35,796 bases of DNA from Pedosphaera sp. (GTDB lineage Bacteria; Verrucomicrobiota; Verrucomicrobiia; Limisphaerales; UBA1096). The stretch lies in contig JAKUOU010000002.1 of the NCBI GenBank assembly GCA_022451065.1, forward strand, positions 2,262 through 38,057, read 5' to 3'. The notes under the pieces are model-generated. The model did not search any database and had not been told where the DNA came from. It worked only from the letters and a program-made list of their open reading frames with translations. A program made the position numbers and the translations under genes. This document shows positions 18,796 through 27,303 of the stretch, piece by piece (positions within the stretch are counted from its first letter, which is position 1; each line of letters opens with the position of its first letter).

Positions 18796-18878
18796 TAACT
18801 TATTTTCGATCGCACCCGGCCAAATGCAACAACGGGTTTGCCTCCTCCCTGCCCTTCCGTCACCATCCGGCCACGACA

Positions 18879-19946
18879 ATGTTTCCATTGAAAATCAAAC
18901 AGTTCATCAAAACAATTTCGGCGGTGTTGGCGTTTGCCTTTGCCAGTTCGGCAGTCGCCAAAGATTCCAAGACACTCGATGTTTACTGGGTCGATGTCGA
19001 GGGCGGCGGCGGCACACTGATCGTCACCCCCGCCGGCGAATCGATCCTCATCGACACCGGCATGCCGGGCGGCCGCGACCCCAAGCGGTTGCACGAAGCC
19101 GCCACCCAGATCGCCGGCGTAAAGCAGATCGACCACCTCATCGTCACGCACTTTCACATCGACCACTTCGGGGGAGCGGCGGAGTTGTCGGAGAAAATGC
19201 CGATCAAAAACGTGTGGGACAACGGCATCCCGAAACGCGATCCTGACGGAAAAGCCAACTCCAACTTTTTGCTCCGTATTAAGCCGTATCGAAATATGAA
19301 AGTCGACAAGCGCCATGTCATTCAGCCCGGCACTGAACTCCCTCTCAAACAAATCGACGACCAGCCCAAGATCCGCATCCGATGCGTGGCGGCAATGAAG
19401 AAGTTCGTGCCGGCGCCCGAGGGAACCTTGCGCAATCCGCTTACAGATAAGGTCAAGTGGATTGCCGAGGACACCACCGACAACGCCAACAGCATCGCGG
19501 TGATCGTCGAACTGGGCGACTTCCGTTTTTGGGATGGCGGCGACCTTACGCAAAACACCGAGACGCGCCTCGTCACACCGGTCAACCGAGTCGGCACTGT
19601 GGATGTTTACCAGGTGAACCATCATGGGCTCGACTTCAGTAACAACGCCGTGTTCATCCAGAGCCTCGCGCCGACCGTCTCGGTGATGAACAACGGCGTA
19701 ACCAAGGGCTGCGGCGCGTCGTCTTTTGCAGCCGTCAAAAGCGCTAAGATCAGGGCGATGTATCAGCTCCACAAGAACCTGCGTGCCGACATCGAGAACA
19801 ACACCTCGGACGAATACATCGCCAACCTCACGCGTGACTGCGACGCACACCACATCCACATGTCCGTCGCACCCAACGGCAAAAAATACACTATCAGCAT
19901 CCCCGACAAGGGACACAGCCGTACTTACAACACGCGCAGGAAATAA
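18879..19946 (+). CDS. secreted MBL-fold (ComEC-like) metallo-hydrolase
   Basis: Signal peptide MFPLKIKQFIKTISAVLAFAFASSAVA; LDVYWVDVEGGGGTLIVTPAGESILIDTGMPGG; zinc motif THFHIDHFGG. Confidence 0.85.
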   Translation: MFPLKIKQFIKTISAVLAFAFASSAVAKDSKTLDVYWVDVEGGGGTLIVTPAGESILIDTGMPGGRDPKRLHEAATQIAGVKQIDHLIVTHFHIDHFGGAAELSEKMPIKNVWDNGIPKRDPDGKANSNFLLRIKPYRNMKVDKRHVIQPGTELPLKQIDDQPKIRIRCVAAMKKFVPAPEGTLRNPLTDKVKWIAEDTTDNANSIAVIVELGDFRFWDGGDLTQNTETRLVTPVNRVGTVDVYQVNHHGLDFSNNAVFIQSLAPTVSVMNNGVTKGCGASSFAAVKSAKIRAMYQLHKNLRADIENNTSDEYIANLTRDCDAHHIHMSVAPNGKKYTISIPDKGHSRTYNTRRK

Positions 19947-19979
19947 CTGTGACCACCGGCCAAGCGTTAGCCGGGCGAC

Positions 19980-21137
19980 ATGATTTACCTCGACCACCTC
20001 ACGACCACGCCGCCGCTGCCGGAAGTGGTCGATGTCATGCAGCCTTGGCTACGCGCGCAGTTCGGCGCAGCGGCCTCACTGCACAAGCTCGGCCTCGAGG
20101 CGCGCGATGCCATCGACGAATCACGGGCGCGCCTGGCCAAGCTGGTGAACGCCGCCGAGCCGGAGGAAATTATTTTCACCTCCAGTGGCACTGAGGCAAT
20201 CAACCATGCGGTCAAGGGTGTCGCCCTAGCCAACCACCGTTTTGGCAGCCACATTGTCACCACCGGGATCGAGCATCCGGCTGTACTTGGCTCAATCGCC
20301 TGGCTCGAAAGCCAGGGCTTCAGCAGCACGCAAGTCGGCGTCGATGGCCAAGGCCGTGTCGATCCCGGCGCACTTGGCCAAGCGATGACCGACGAGACTA
20401 TTCTGGTCTGTTTGCACCATGCAAACCACGACCTCGGCACGGTGCAATCGATCACCGATGTGGCCGAACTCACCAGCGCGCGCAGCATCCCGCTGTTCGT
20501 CGATGCCACCGCAAGCGGCGGGTGGCTACCAATTAATGTACAGCAACTTGGCGTCGATCTGCTGGCCCTGGCACCGCACCGCTTTTACGGCCCGAAAGGG
20601 GTTGGTGTCCTGTACAAAAACCGGCGTGCGCGCGTTGAAAAACTCCTTCATGGCGGGATGCAGGAAAATGAGTTTCGTGCCGGCACGGAAAACGTGGCCG
20701 CGATCGCCGGAAGCGGAGTCGCCGCTGAACACGCCAAAGCTGCGCTTGCCCAAGGGGCGGCACACGCGACCAAGCTGCAAGTGCGACTGCTCAAGGGCAT
20801 TAGACAAGCCGTCGAGGGGGTTCACTTGAACGGCCCAGAGCCGGACGACGGGCGGCTGCCGCATCAGCTCAACCTCAGCACTGAGGGCGTCGAGGGAGAA
20901 GGTCAGGCGCTGATGCTCGACATGCAGGGCGTCGCCATTGCCGCTGGGGCGGCGTGTACGACACGGTCGATGCGCCTGCCCCCTGCCCTTCTCGCCATCG
21001 GCCGCGACGCCGATCTGGCCAAGGGTACCACTCTTTGGGGGATCGGCCGCGACACCACGGAGGCGGAGATCGACTTGGCGGTCGAGTCATTCGCGGTAGT
21101 CACGGCTAGGTTGCGCAGCATGACGACGGCTCATTAA
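19980..21137 (+). CDS. cysteine desulfurase (NifS/IscS)-like protein lacking the PLP-binding lysine
   Basis: Class V fold: TSSGTEAINHAVKG, GIEHPAVLGS, FVDATASGGW, APHRFYGPKGVGVLYKNRR, GGMQENEFRAGTENVAAIAG, AAGAACTTRSMRLPPALLAIG. The usual HK is HR here. Confidence 0.85.
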   Translation: MIYLDHLTTTPPLPEVVDVMQPWLRAQFGAAASLHKLGLEARDAIDESRARLAKLVNAAEPEEIIFTSSGTEAINHAVKGVALANHRFGSHIVTTGIEHPAVLGSIAWLESQGFSSTQVGVDGQGRVDPGALGQAMTDETILVCLHHANHDLGTVQSITDVAELTSARSIPLFVDATASGGWLPINVQQLGVDLLALAPHRFYGPKGVGVLYKNRRARVEKLLHGGMQENEFRAGTENVAAIAGSGVAAEHAKAALAQGAAHATKLQVRLLKGIRQAVEGVHLNGPEPDDGRLPHQLNLSTEGVEGEGQALMLDMQGVAIAAGAACTTRSMRLPPALLAIGRDADLAKGTTLWGIGRDTTEAEIDLAVESFAVVTARLRSMTTAH

Positions 21138-21216
21138 TTTGTCGGCGCAGTTGGCAAAGTTCGCTTGAAATCCGGATGCACATCGTGTAGATAGTCGGCA
21201 CGGAGCGAATTTCAAC

Positions 21217-21453
21217 GTGGCTGAAATCGAAGACAAATACGAGGAAAACACTGCCGGCAAATATTTTGTGGATGAACAGTGCATCGACTGTGATCTCTGC
21301 CGCGAGACAGCACCATCCTGCTTCACTCGGAATGACGACGGGGGCTACTCCTTCGTCACAAAACAACCGGAGAACGAGGAGGAGGAGGAACAGTGTAAAG
21401 AGGCTATGGATGGCTGCCCTGTGGAAGCCATCGGCGACAACGGCGCCGACTAG
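21217..21453 (+). CDS. small acidic 4Fe-4S ferredoxin
   Basis: GTG start; KYFVDEQCIDCDLCRETAPSCF...CKEAMDGCPVEAIG. Confidence 0.9.
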   Translation: MAEIEDKYEENTAGKYFVDEQCIDCDLCRETAPSCFTRNDDGGYSFVTKQPENEEEEEQCKEAMDGCPVEAIGDNGAD

Positions 21454-21473
21454 GCCGACCGAGCTCATTTTTT

Positions 21474-21516
21474 AGCAGGCCCATAGCCAAAGACGACTGA
21501 GGGCCTGCTGTTTTTC
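21474..21516 (+). terminator. rho-independent terminator after ferredoxin
   Basis: Perfect 9-bp stem AGCAGGCCC (21474-21482) / GGGCCTGCT (21501-21509) followed by GTTTTTC. Confidence 0.85.
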
Positions 21517-22787
21517 TAGCCGGTCTTCTGCAACCGGCGTCTCAGCAGTTCCAATGCCTGGTGCACCGTAGCATGCTTAAATGTCTCGCGGTCGTACGGG
21601 TGGAATTTGCGGATCGCCAACGGCCGGCCACCTCTCGACGCCACGCCCAGCCAAACGGTGCCGACCGGCTTGTCCGGCGTGCCGCCGCCCGGCCCGGCGA
21701 TGCCGGTAACGGAGAGGGCGTGATCGGCCCCACTCACCGTCAAGGCACCCTCAACCATCTCGATGGCCACCGATTTGCTCACCGCACCGTGTTCCGCGAG
21801 GGTCGATTCGCTCACGCCCAGCAGTTTTTGTTTCATTGCGTTGCTGTACGTCAGCACACCGCCGGCAAAGATCGCCGATGCGCCGGGCACGTTGGTGATG
21901 TGGTGCCCGAGAAAACCGCCGGTGCACGACTCAGCGACAGCCAAGGTTTCGCCGGCGGCGATCAACCGCTCGACCACCACCTCTGCGATCGACTGGTCGT
22001 CTATGCCGTAGATTTGTTTGTCGATTGCCACACGAATAATCGACTCTGCATCAGCAATCAACTGCGGCATTTCCGAACCGTAACCACAAAGCCGGATGTC
22101 CACCTGACCAGTGCGTGCGCAAAAACCCAGATCGAGCCCGAGATCCATAAGTGGTTTCAACTGGTCGAGTAGCATATCCTCCACCATCGACTCGCCAACA
22201 CCCAAGCTCCGCAGTGTTCGGCAATGAAACTCCTGCTTGAGTGGCAAAGATTTTTTGATGAACGGCAGCACTTGGTCATCTACCATCGGCCGCAACTCGC
22301 GCGGCGGACCGGGTAGCATCAGCAGCCAAGCCGGCCCGCCGCTGTCCCGGAATGGGTTTGGCGACAGCTCAATGGCCAGGCCGGGGGCAGTACCGTTTTC
22401 GTTCGGGAACACCACCGCGCCTTCCGGCACGTGTGCCTGCACCAGCACCGTCCTCGGCATCGGGCGGTTGCGCCTGGCAAAGAATCGTTCGATATGATCG
22501 GCAATGGTGTCATCCCGGCGAAGCGACTTGGCCAGGAGATCGGCGATCAACTCGCGCGTGATATCGTCGGAAGTCGGACCAAGTCCGCCTGTGGTGATAA
22601 CGAGGCCGGCGCGGCCAAGCGCCGCCTTCACTGCATCGCGGATCGCCGGGCCGGTGTCCGGTACGGTGACTTGACGCGAAATGGTGTAGCCACCGTCAGC
22701 GAACCGTTGACCAAGCCATTGCTGGTGGGTGTTGAGCACGCGGCCAAGCAACAGCTCGGTGCCGGTGTTGATGAGTTCGATCTCCAC
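21516..22787 (-). CDS. cinA: CinA family protein (molybdopterin-binding-like domain + nicotinamide-nucleotide amidase)
   Basis: VEIELINTGTELLLGRVLNTHQQWLG; TTGGLGPTSDDITRE; C-terminal AVAESCTGGFLGHHITNVPGAS, SVTGIAGPGGGTPDKPVGTVWLG. ORF track extends to 22880; GTG at 22787 looks like the true start. Confidence 0.93.
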   Translation of the reverse strand: MEIELINTGTELLLGRVLNTHQQWLGQRFADGGYTISRQVTVPDTGPAIRDAVKAALGRAGLVITTGGLGPTSDDITRELIADLLAKSLRRDDTIADHIERFFARRNRPMPRTVLVQAHVPEGAVVFPNENGTAPGLAIELSPNPFRDSGGPAWLLMLPGPPRELRPMVDDQVLPFIKKSLPLKQEFHCRTLRSLGVGESMVEDMLLDQLKPLMDLGLDLGFCARTGQVDIRLCGYGSEMPQLIADAESIIRVAIDKQIYGIDDQSIAEVVVERLIAAGETLAVAESCTGGFLGHHITNVPGASAIFAGGVLTYSNAMKQKLLGVSESTLAEHGAVSKSVAIEMVEGALTVSGADHALSVTGIAGPGGGTPDKPVGTVWLGVASRGGRPLAIRKFHPYDRETFKHATVHQALELLRRRLQKTG

Positions 22788-22815
22788 TGCGCGGCGCGTG
22801 AATATCGGGGCAGTG

Positions 22816-22847
22816 CTTGGCCAAGGCAAGCTTGGCCAAGCACTTGG
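22816..22847. repeat. cluster of two TTGGCCAA palindromes plus a half-site
   Basis: CTTGGCCAAGGCAAGCTTGGCCAAGCACTTGG upstream of the divergent cinA and rhodanese genes. Confidence 0.8.
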
Positions 22848-22890
22848 CCTTTGATTGACCTTGTCCAAGTGCAGGCGCATTCTGCTGCCT

Positions 22891-23265
22891 ATGAAACATT
22901 CTCCCGGTTTTCTGGCTGTAGTCGATGAAGCACGAACGCGAGTGAACGAGATCGACCTGGATCAGACCCGCCAACGCCTAGCGAACAACCCGGAAGCCAT
23001 CCTGATGGACGTACGTGAGGACAAGGAATGGGTGACCAGCCACGCAGCAGGCGCCGTTCACTTGGGCAAAGGAATCCTCGAGCGCGACATCGAGTTGGTG
23101 GTGCCGAACAAGGGTGCGGAAATGATCATGTACTGCGGCGGGGGATTTCGCTCGGTGCTCACGGCGGAGGTGGCTCAGCGAATGGGCTATACGAATGTCC
23201 ACTCGCTCATCGGCGGCCACAAAGCGTTCGTCAACGCCGGTTGGGATATGGAGAACGGTGAATGA
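22891..23265 (+). CDS. rhodanese-like domain protein
   Basis: MKHSPGFLAVVDEARTRV...ILMDVREDKEWVTSHAAGAVHLGKGILERD...MIMYCGGGFRSVLTAEVAQRMGY with the active-site Cys loop. Confidence 0.92.
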   Translation: MKHSPGFLAVVDEARTRVNEIDLDQTRQRLANNPEAILMDVREDKEWVTSHAAGAVHLGKGILERDIELVVPNKGAEMIMYCGGGFRSVLTAEVAQRMGYTNVHSLIGGHKAFVNAGWDMENGE

Positions 23266-23276
23266 CAAGCCGCTGC

Positions 23277-23296
23277 TTGGCCAAGTACCTGGCCAA
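23277..23296. repeat. inverted pair of the TTGGCCA element between convergent genes
   Basis: TTGGCCA-AGTACC-TGGCCAA in the 36-nt gap between the rhodanese and korB stops. Confidence 0.75.
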
Positions 23297-23301
23297 TGTA
23301 G

Positions 23302-24219
23302 CTACTTCATCTTATTGAAGTTGGCCTGAAGGATGTCATGGGCCTGCTGGCCCTTGAACTTGCTCTGGGCAGCCTCGATGACTCCGGTCTCAAGGGCGTT
23401 CTTCGTCGGGCGCTGCACCTGGTAGAAGATGCCAAAACGGCCCGGAAAATCCTCCCCGGCCACGGCATACGCCGCCGCCTCATCGGTGGGATCGTGATCC
23501 TCCGGCATGAGTTTGAACTCGCCTCCCTTGCGGGGATTGGAGCTGTCAAATGCACCCGCGAAAAACTCGGTGCACTCACTTAAGCACTCGATGAAACTGA
23601 AGCCGTCATGATCCATCGCGGCGTCCATCATCTCGAGCAAGTGCTTGGGATTGGTGTGCGACGTTCGGGCCACAAAAGTCGCCCCGGCCGAGATGGCGAG
23701 CTTCATCGGGTTGACCGGCTGGTCGAGCGCACCCCAGTTGTCGGTCTTGCTCTTGAAACCAATCGGCGAAGTCGGCGATGTTTGCTTCTTAGTCAGGCCG
23801 TAGACGAAATTATCCATGACCACGTAAGTCATCTTGACGTTTTTTCGGGCGGTGTGGACAAAGTGGTTACCGCCGATGGAGAAGGCGTCGCCGTCGCCGC
23901 CGAAGGTGAATACGTGCAAGTCGGGTCGCGAGATGGAGAGTCCACTGGCGAAGGATAACGCGCGACCATGAATGTAATGCACGCCATGTGCCTGCACAAA
24001 GTACGGAAAACGGCTGGAGCAGCCGATGCCGGCTACGGTGGTCACGCTCTCGTGAGGGATGTTTCGCTTCTGGATCAGTTTGTAATAGATGGAGAGCACG
24101 GAAAAATCACCGCAGCCCGGACACCAAGTCGGCGTATCGGCGGTGATCTCTTTTTTGGTCACCGGTTGGCGTTCCCCGGCGTCCTGTGAGGATTGCTCTA
24201 TTGTTGCACTGTCACTCAT
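23302..24219 (-). CDS. korB: 2-oxoacid:ferredoxin oxidoreductase, beta (TPP) subunit
   Basis: TWCPGCGDFSVLSIYYKLIQKRNI; GIGCSSRFPYFVQAHGVHYIHGRALSFASGL; TFGGDGDAFSIGGNHFVHTARKN. Confidence 0.92.
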   Translation of the reverse strand: MSDSATIEQSSQDAGERQPVTKKEITADTPTWCPGCGDFSVLSIYYKLIQKRNIPHESVTTVAGIGCSSRFPYFVQAHGVHYIHGRALSFASGLSISRPDLHVFTFGGDGDAFSIGGNHFVHTARKNVKMTYVVMDNFVYGLTKKQTSPTSPIGFKSKTDNWGALDQPVNPMKLAISAGATFVARTSHTNPKHLLEMMDAAMDHDGFSFIECLSECTEFFAGAFDSSNPRKGGEFKLMPEDHDPTDEAAAYAVAGEDFPGRFGIFYQVQRPTKNALETGVIEAAQSKFKGQQAHDILQANFNKMK

Positions 24220-24234
24220 CTTGTTTAAATTGTA

Positions 24235-26058
24235 TCAGGCAGTGACCGGCTCTTCTGCTCTGCTCGCCTTTACCCGCTCGATGATTTCCGAAACCTTCCA
24301 CCGACGGGCGGCTGTCTTGTTGATGCCTTTGATGCGCGCATCGGCAAACCGGGCGCGGAGTACGCCGGCCAACTGGCCGTAGCCGTAGACACCGCCGTCG
24401 TTCATCTCGACGACATAGACCGAATTAAACCGCGAAAAAATGGCATCCAAACCATTCGGCAATGGGTTGATGTGTTTGATGTGCAGTGCGGACAAGGCAT
24501 CGCCATTGTTGCTGAGTTCTTCCACCGCCTCGAGGAGAGGCCCCTTGGTCGATCCCCAGCCCACCAGCAGCACGTCACCGGAGTCCGCCCCGTACACCTC
24601 AGGGACGGGCAATTCATCCGCAAGTGTCTTGAGCTTGTTGCGACGTTTTTTTGTCATCGCGATATGGTTCACCGCATCACCGCTGGGATGCCCCGACTCG
24701 TCATGCTCCAGGCCAGTCACCACGGGGTAACGGCCATCCTCAATCCGCGTGCCGGGAGCCCGGTGTTGGCTGAGCCCGTCTCCGGACGACAAGTCGTACG
24801 GCTTGTGCGACGGAACGGGGCTCAAGTCCAGTTCAACATCCTTACAAATCGTTTTCAGATCCGGCTCGTTGAAAGCCTCGATGCGAGTGGCTATGGCCTG
24901 GTCACTGAGCACGAACACGGGGACGCTGAATTTGCGAGCAATATTCACCGCCTCGATGGCGGTATAAAAACAATCCTCAACGTCGGAGGCGGCCAACACC
25001 ACACGGGGCGAGTCGCCGTGGCCACCGTACAAGGCGATATTGAGATCTGACTGCTCGACATCAGTCGGCAAACCAGTGGAGGGGCCGCCGCGTTGCACGT
25101 CGATAACCACCAGCGGCATCTCCGCCATGACAGCCCACCCGATGGCCTCTGTCTTCAGTGAAATACCCGGGCCGCTCGATCCGGTGACCGCCACATGCCC
25201 GCCGTAGCTCGCGCCTATCGCCATCGAGACGGAGGCTATCTCATCCTCGCACTGGATGAACGACCCGCCGTACTTGGGCAACTCGCGTCGGAGCAATTCC
25301 ATGATGTCCGACCACGGCGTGATAGGGTAACCGGCACCAAAACGAACCCCTGCGGCGATCAGCCCGTAGCCGATCGCCTCGTTCCCGGACATCACCACCT
25401 GGTTCGAACGCTCAGCACCGCCCCTGGCTAGGCGAAACAGATTGGAGATATCGCCAGACTGATAACGACAACCAGCCTGGAAGGCGTCCATCGCCGTCTT
25501 CACGATGCTTTCGCCCTTGCCACCAAACCGCTCATTGATTAGCCGCTCGAGCTTCGTCGTATCGAGGCTGAACATCCCGGCGATCAAGCCAAGCGCATAA
25601 ATGTTCTTGCCCTTGTCACGGGCAGTGCCGCCGATCGCCTCGACTGTCAGGCTGGAGATGGCGATACCAATGTGCCGATACTTGGTCAGCCATTCTTCAC
25701 ACGGTTCCACGTGGTCACTGTCGTAAACCAGAATGCCCCCCTTGGTGAGGTTATTGACATGATTATCGTATGAGTGCTGGTAAAAGGCAAAAAGCACGTT
25801 GGCTTTGTCACCGGGGCTCAGCACCTCACCGGAGCCAAGGCGCACCTGAAAAATGGATGCTCCTCCCGAGATGGTCGACGGGATCGTCATCATGGTCATG
25901 ACCTCTCGCTCGCGCCTCCCCGCCAACCGCGCCAAGAACCCACCGATGGACTGGATCCCGTCTTGGGAGTTACCAGCGAGTCGAATCGTCGCTTCAGAAA
26001 TATCGGATGCCCGGGAATCGTTCCCGTTATTGGCCTCCGAAACAGTCGTCTCGCTCAT
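24235..26058 (-). CDS. korA: 2-oxoacid:acceptor oxidoreductase, fused gamma-alpha subunit
   Basis: N-terminal gamma domain (SGGASIFQVRLGSGEVLSPGDKANVLFAF), alpha domain GNEAIGYGLIAAGVRFGAGYPITPWSDIMELLRRELPKYGG, EDEIASVSMAIGASYGG. Start MSETTV at 26058. Confidence 0.92.
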   Translation of the reverse strand: MSETTVSEANNGNDSRASDISEATIRLAGNSQDGIQSIGGFLARLAGRREREVMTMMTIPSTISGGASIFQVRLGSGEVLSPGDKANVLFAFYQHSYDNHVNNLTKGGILVYDSDHVEPCEEWLTKYRHIGIAISSLTVEAIGGTARDKGKNIYALGLIAGMFSLDTTKLERLINERFGGKGESIVKTAMDAFQAGCRYQSGDISNLFRLARGGAERSNQVVMSGNEAIGYGLIAAGVRFGAGYPITPWSDIMELLRRELPKYGGSFIQCEDEIASVSMAIGASYGGHVAVTGSSGPGISLKTEAIGWAVMAEMPLVVIDVQRGGPSTGLPTDVEQSDLNIALYGGHGDSPRVVLAASDVEDCFYTAIEAVNIARKFSVPVFVLSDQAIATRIEAFNEPDLKTICKDVELDLSPVPSHKPYDLSSGDGLSQHRAPGTRIEDGRYPVVTGLEHDESGHPSGDAVNHIAMTKKRRNKLKTLADELPVPEVYGADSGDVLLVGWGSTKGPLLEAVEELSNNGDALSALHIKHINPLPNGLDAIFSRFNSVYVVEMNDGGVYGYGQLAGVLRARFADARIKGINKTAARRWKVSEIIERVKASRAEEPVTA

Positions 26059-26220
26059 CGAGAATATGAAATAAATTTGCCCCATCCGCCCCCAAGAGGT
26101 GGGGACGACGGCGGCGAAAGTAGCAATCTTTTTGGACGTGTCAAACGATTATCCATTCTAATGGAAAATATTTCATTTACTTCTCCACCATGATCGTTCC
26201 GAGCATGAACTTGGCCAAGT

Positions 26221-26835
26221 TCACTCCTCCATCCCACCCCGGATCAGGGCCATCAATCCGCCGTACTCCGTGGCTGATTCGAACTGCGGAAACTCCGCCT
26301 TCACGCCGTCCGGAGGCCGGAACAGATAGCCGGTGTCAGCCTCACCGAGCATCGTCGTGTCATTGTACGAGTCGCCAGCGGCAATCACTTTGTAATTCAG
26401 CCCACGAAACGCCGCCACGGCTCTGCGTTTCTGGTCCCGCTGCCGCAGCCGATAGTTGGCCACGCGCCCTTCCCCGTCGATCTCTAGCTGGTGGCACAAC
26501 AGGGCCGGCCAGGCCAGTTGCCGCATCAGCGGCGCGGCAAACTCCTCAAACGTATCCGACAGGATGACCACCTGCGTGATCGAGCGCAGCTCGTCGAGAA
26601 ACGCCCGGGCGCCATCCAGCGGAGCGAGCGTTCCAATTACCTCCTGAATGTCTGCCAACTTGAGGTCGTTCTCGGCGAGGATGGCCAAGCGGCCGGCCAT
26701 CAACTCGTCGTAGTCCGGGATATCGCGAGTAGTCAGCTTGAGCTGCTCGATCCCGGTCTTCTGGGCAAAGGCAATCCAGATCTCCGGAACCAGTACCCCC
26801 TCGAGATCCAACGCGACGATGATTTGTTGCTTCAT
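26221..26835 (-). CDS. thrH: bifunctional phosphoserine phosphatase / homoserine phosphotransferase ThrH
   Basis: IVALDLEGVLVPEIWIAFAQKTGIEQLKLTTRDIPDYDELM...VVILSDTFEEFAAPLMRQL...VIAAGDSYNDTTMLGEAD; close to ThrH motifs. Confidence 0.9.
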   Translation of the reverse strand: MKQQIIVALDLEGVLVPEIWIAFAQKTGIEQLKLTTRDIPDYDELMAGRLAILAENDLKLADIQEVIGTLAPLDGARAFLDELRSITQVVILSDTFEEFAAPLMRQLAWPALLCHQLEIDGEGRVANYRLRQRDQKRRAVAAFRGLNYKVIAAGDSYNDTTMLGEADTGYLFRPPDGVKAEFPQFESATEYGGLMALIRGGMEE

Positions 26836-27277
26836 AGCTTTGCGTACCCTCAAGTGAAAACAGCGCGCACGGTTGTCCGCGCTGCCGCCAAATCAATCAA
26901 GCCGAAACGCATCTGGCCAAGCGCTTGGCTACTAGACACCCTGTTGCTTTTTGCACAGAAGTGAAAAGATTGGACGGCCACCCGCTGGTTCTTGCTTGTC
27001 CAGGCGCTGGGCTAATTTAAACAGGCGAACAGTCCATTTTGTTTCGCAAACCCGATGTAAGGGCGCTCCCATCCGGGCTTGACTGTGCGAACCGGCAGGC
27101 AAGCCAGAATGCATGGTACAGAAAATGCCCTTGCGTGGCCCACCTGTCAGCGAGCAGTCGGAGTGAACCATTGACATCACTGACATAGCAGGGAGTCGTG
27201 CGAGCAGAAAGGCCCGGTCATTGAGTTTTAACCAAAAAAGACTTGATAACCCATGGCATAAGCACCCCTAATGGGCG

Positions 27278-27303
27278 AGGGCCTAAAGCAGGCCCTTGTT
27301 TTG
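27278..27303 (+). terminator. terminator/attenuator-like hairpin upstream of glutamine synthetase
   Basis: AGGGCC-TAAAGCA-GGCCCT followed by TGTTTTG, about 55 nt before the GS start codon. Short stem, imperfect U-tract. Confidence 0.45.

Noticed and set aside
18774-19997. 407-aa minus-strand ORF
   Set aside because: Shadow ORF antisense to the well-supported MBL-fold CDS (signal peptide and THFHIDH motif on +); no recognisable domain.
26932-27186. 84-aa minus-strand ORF in the thrH-GSII gap
   Set aside because: No domain, low-complexity-free but unconvincing sequence; region looks better explained as non-coding structured DNA/RNA.
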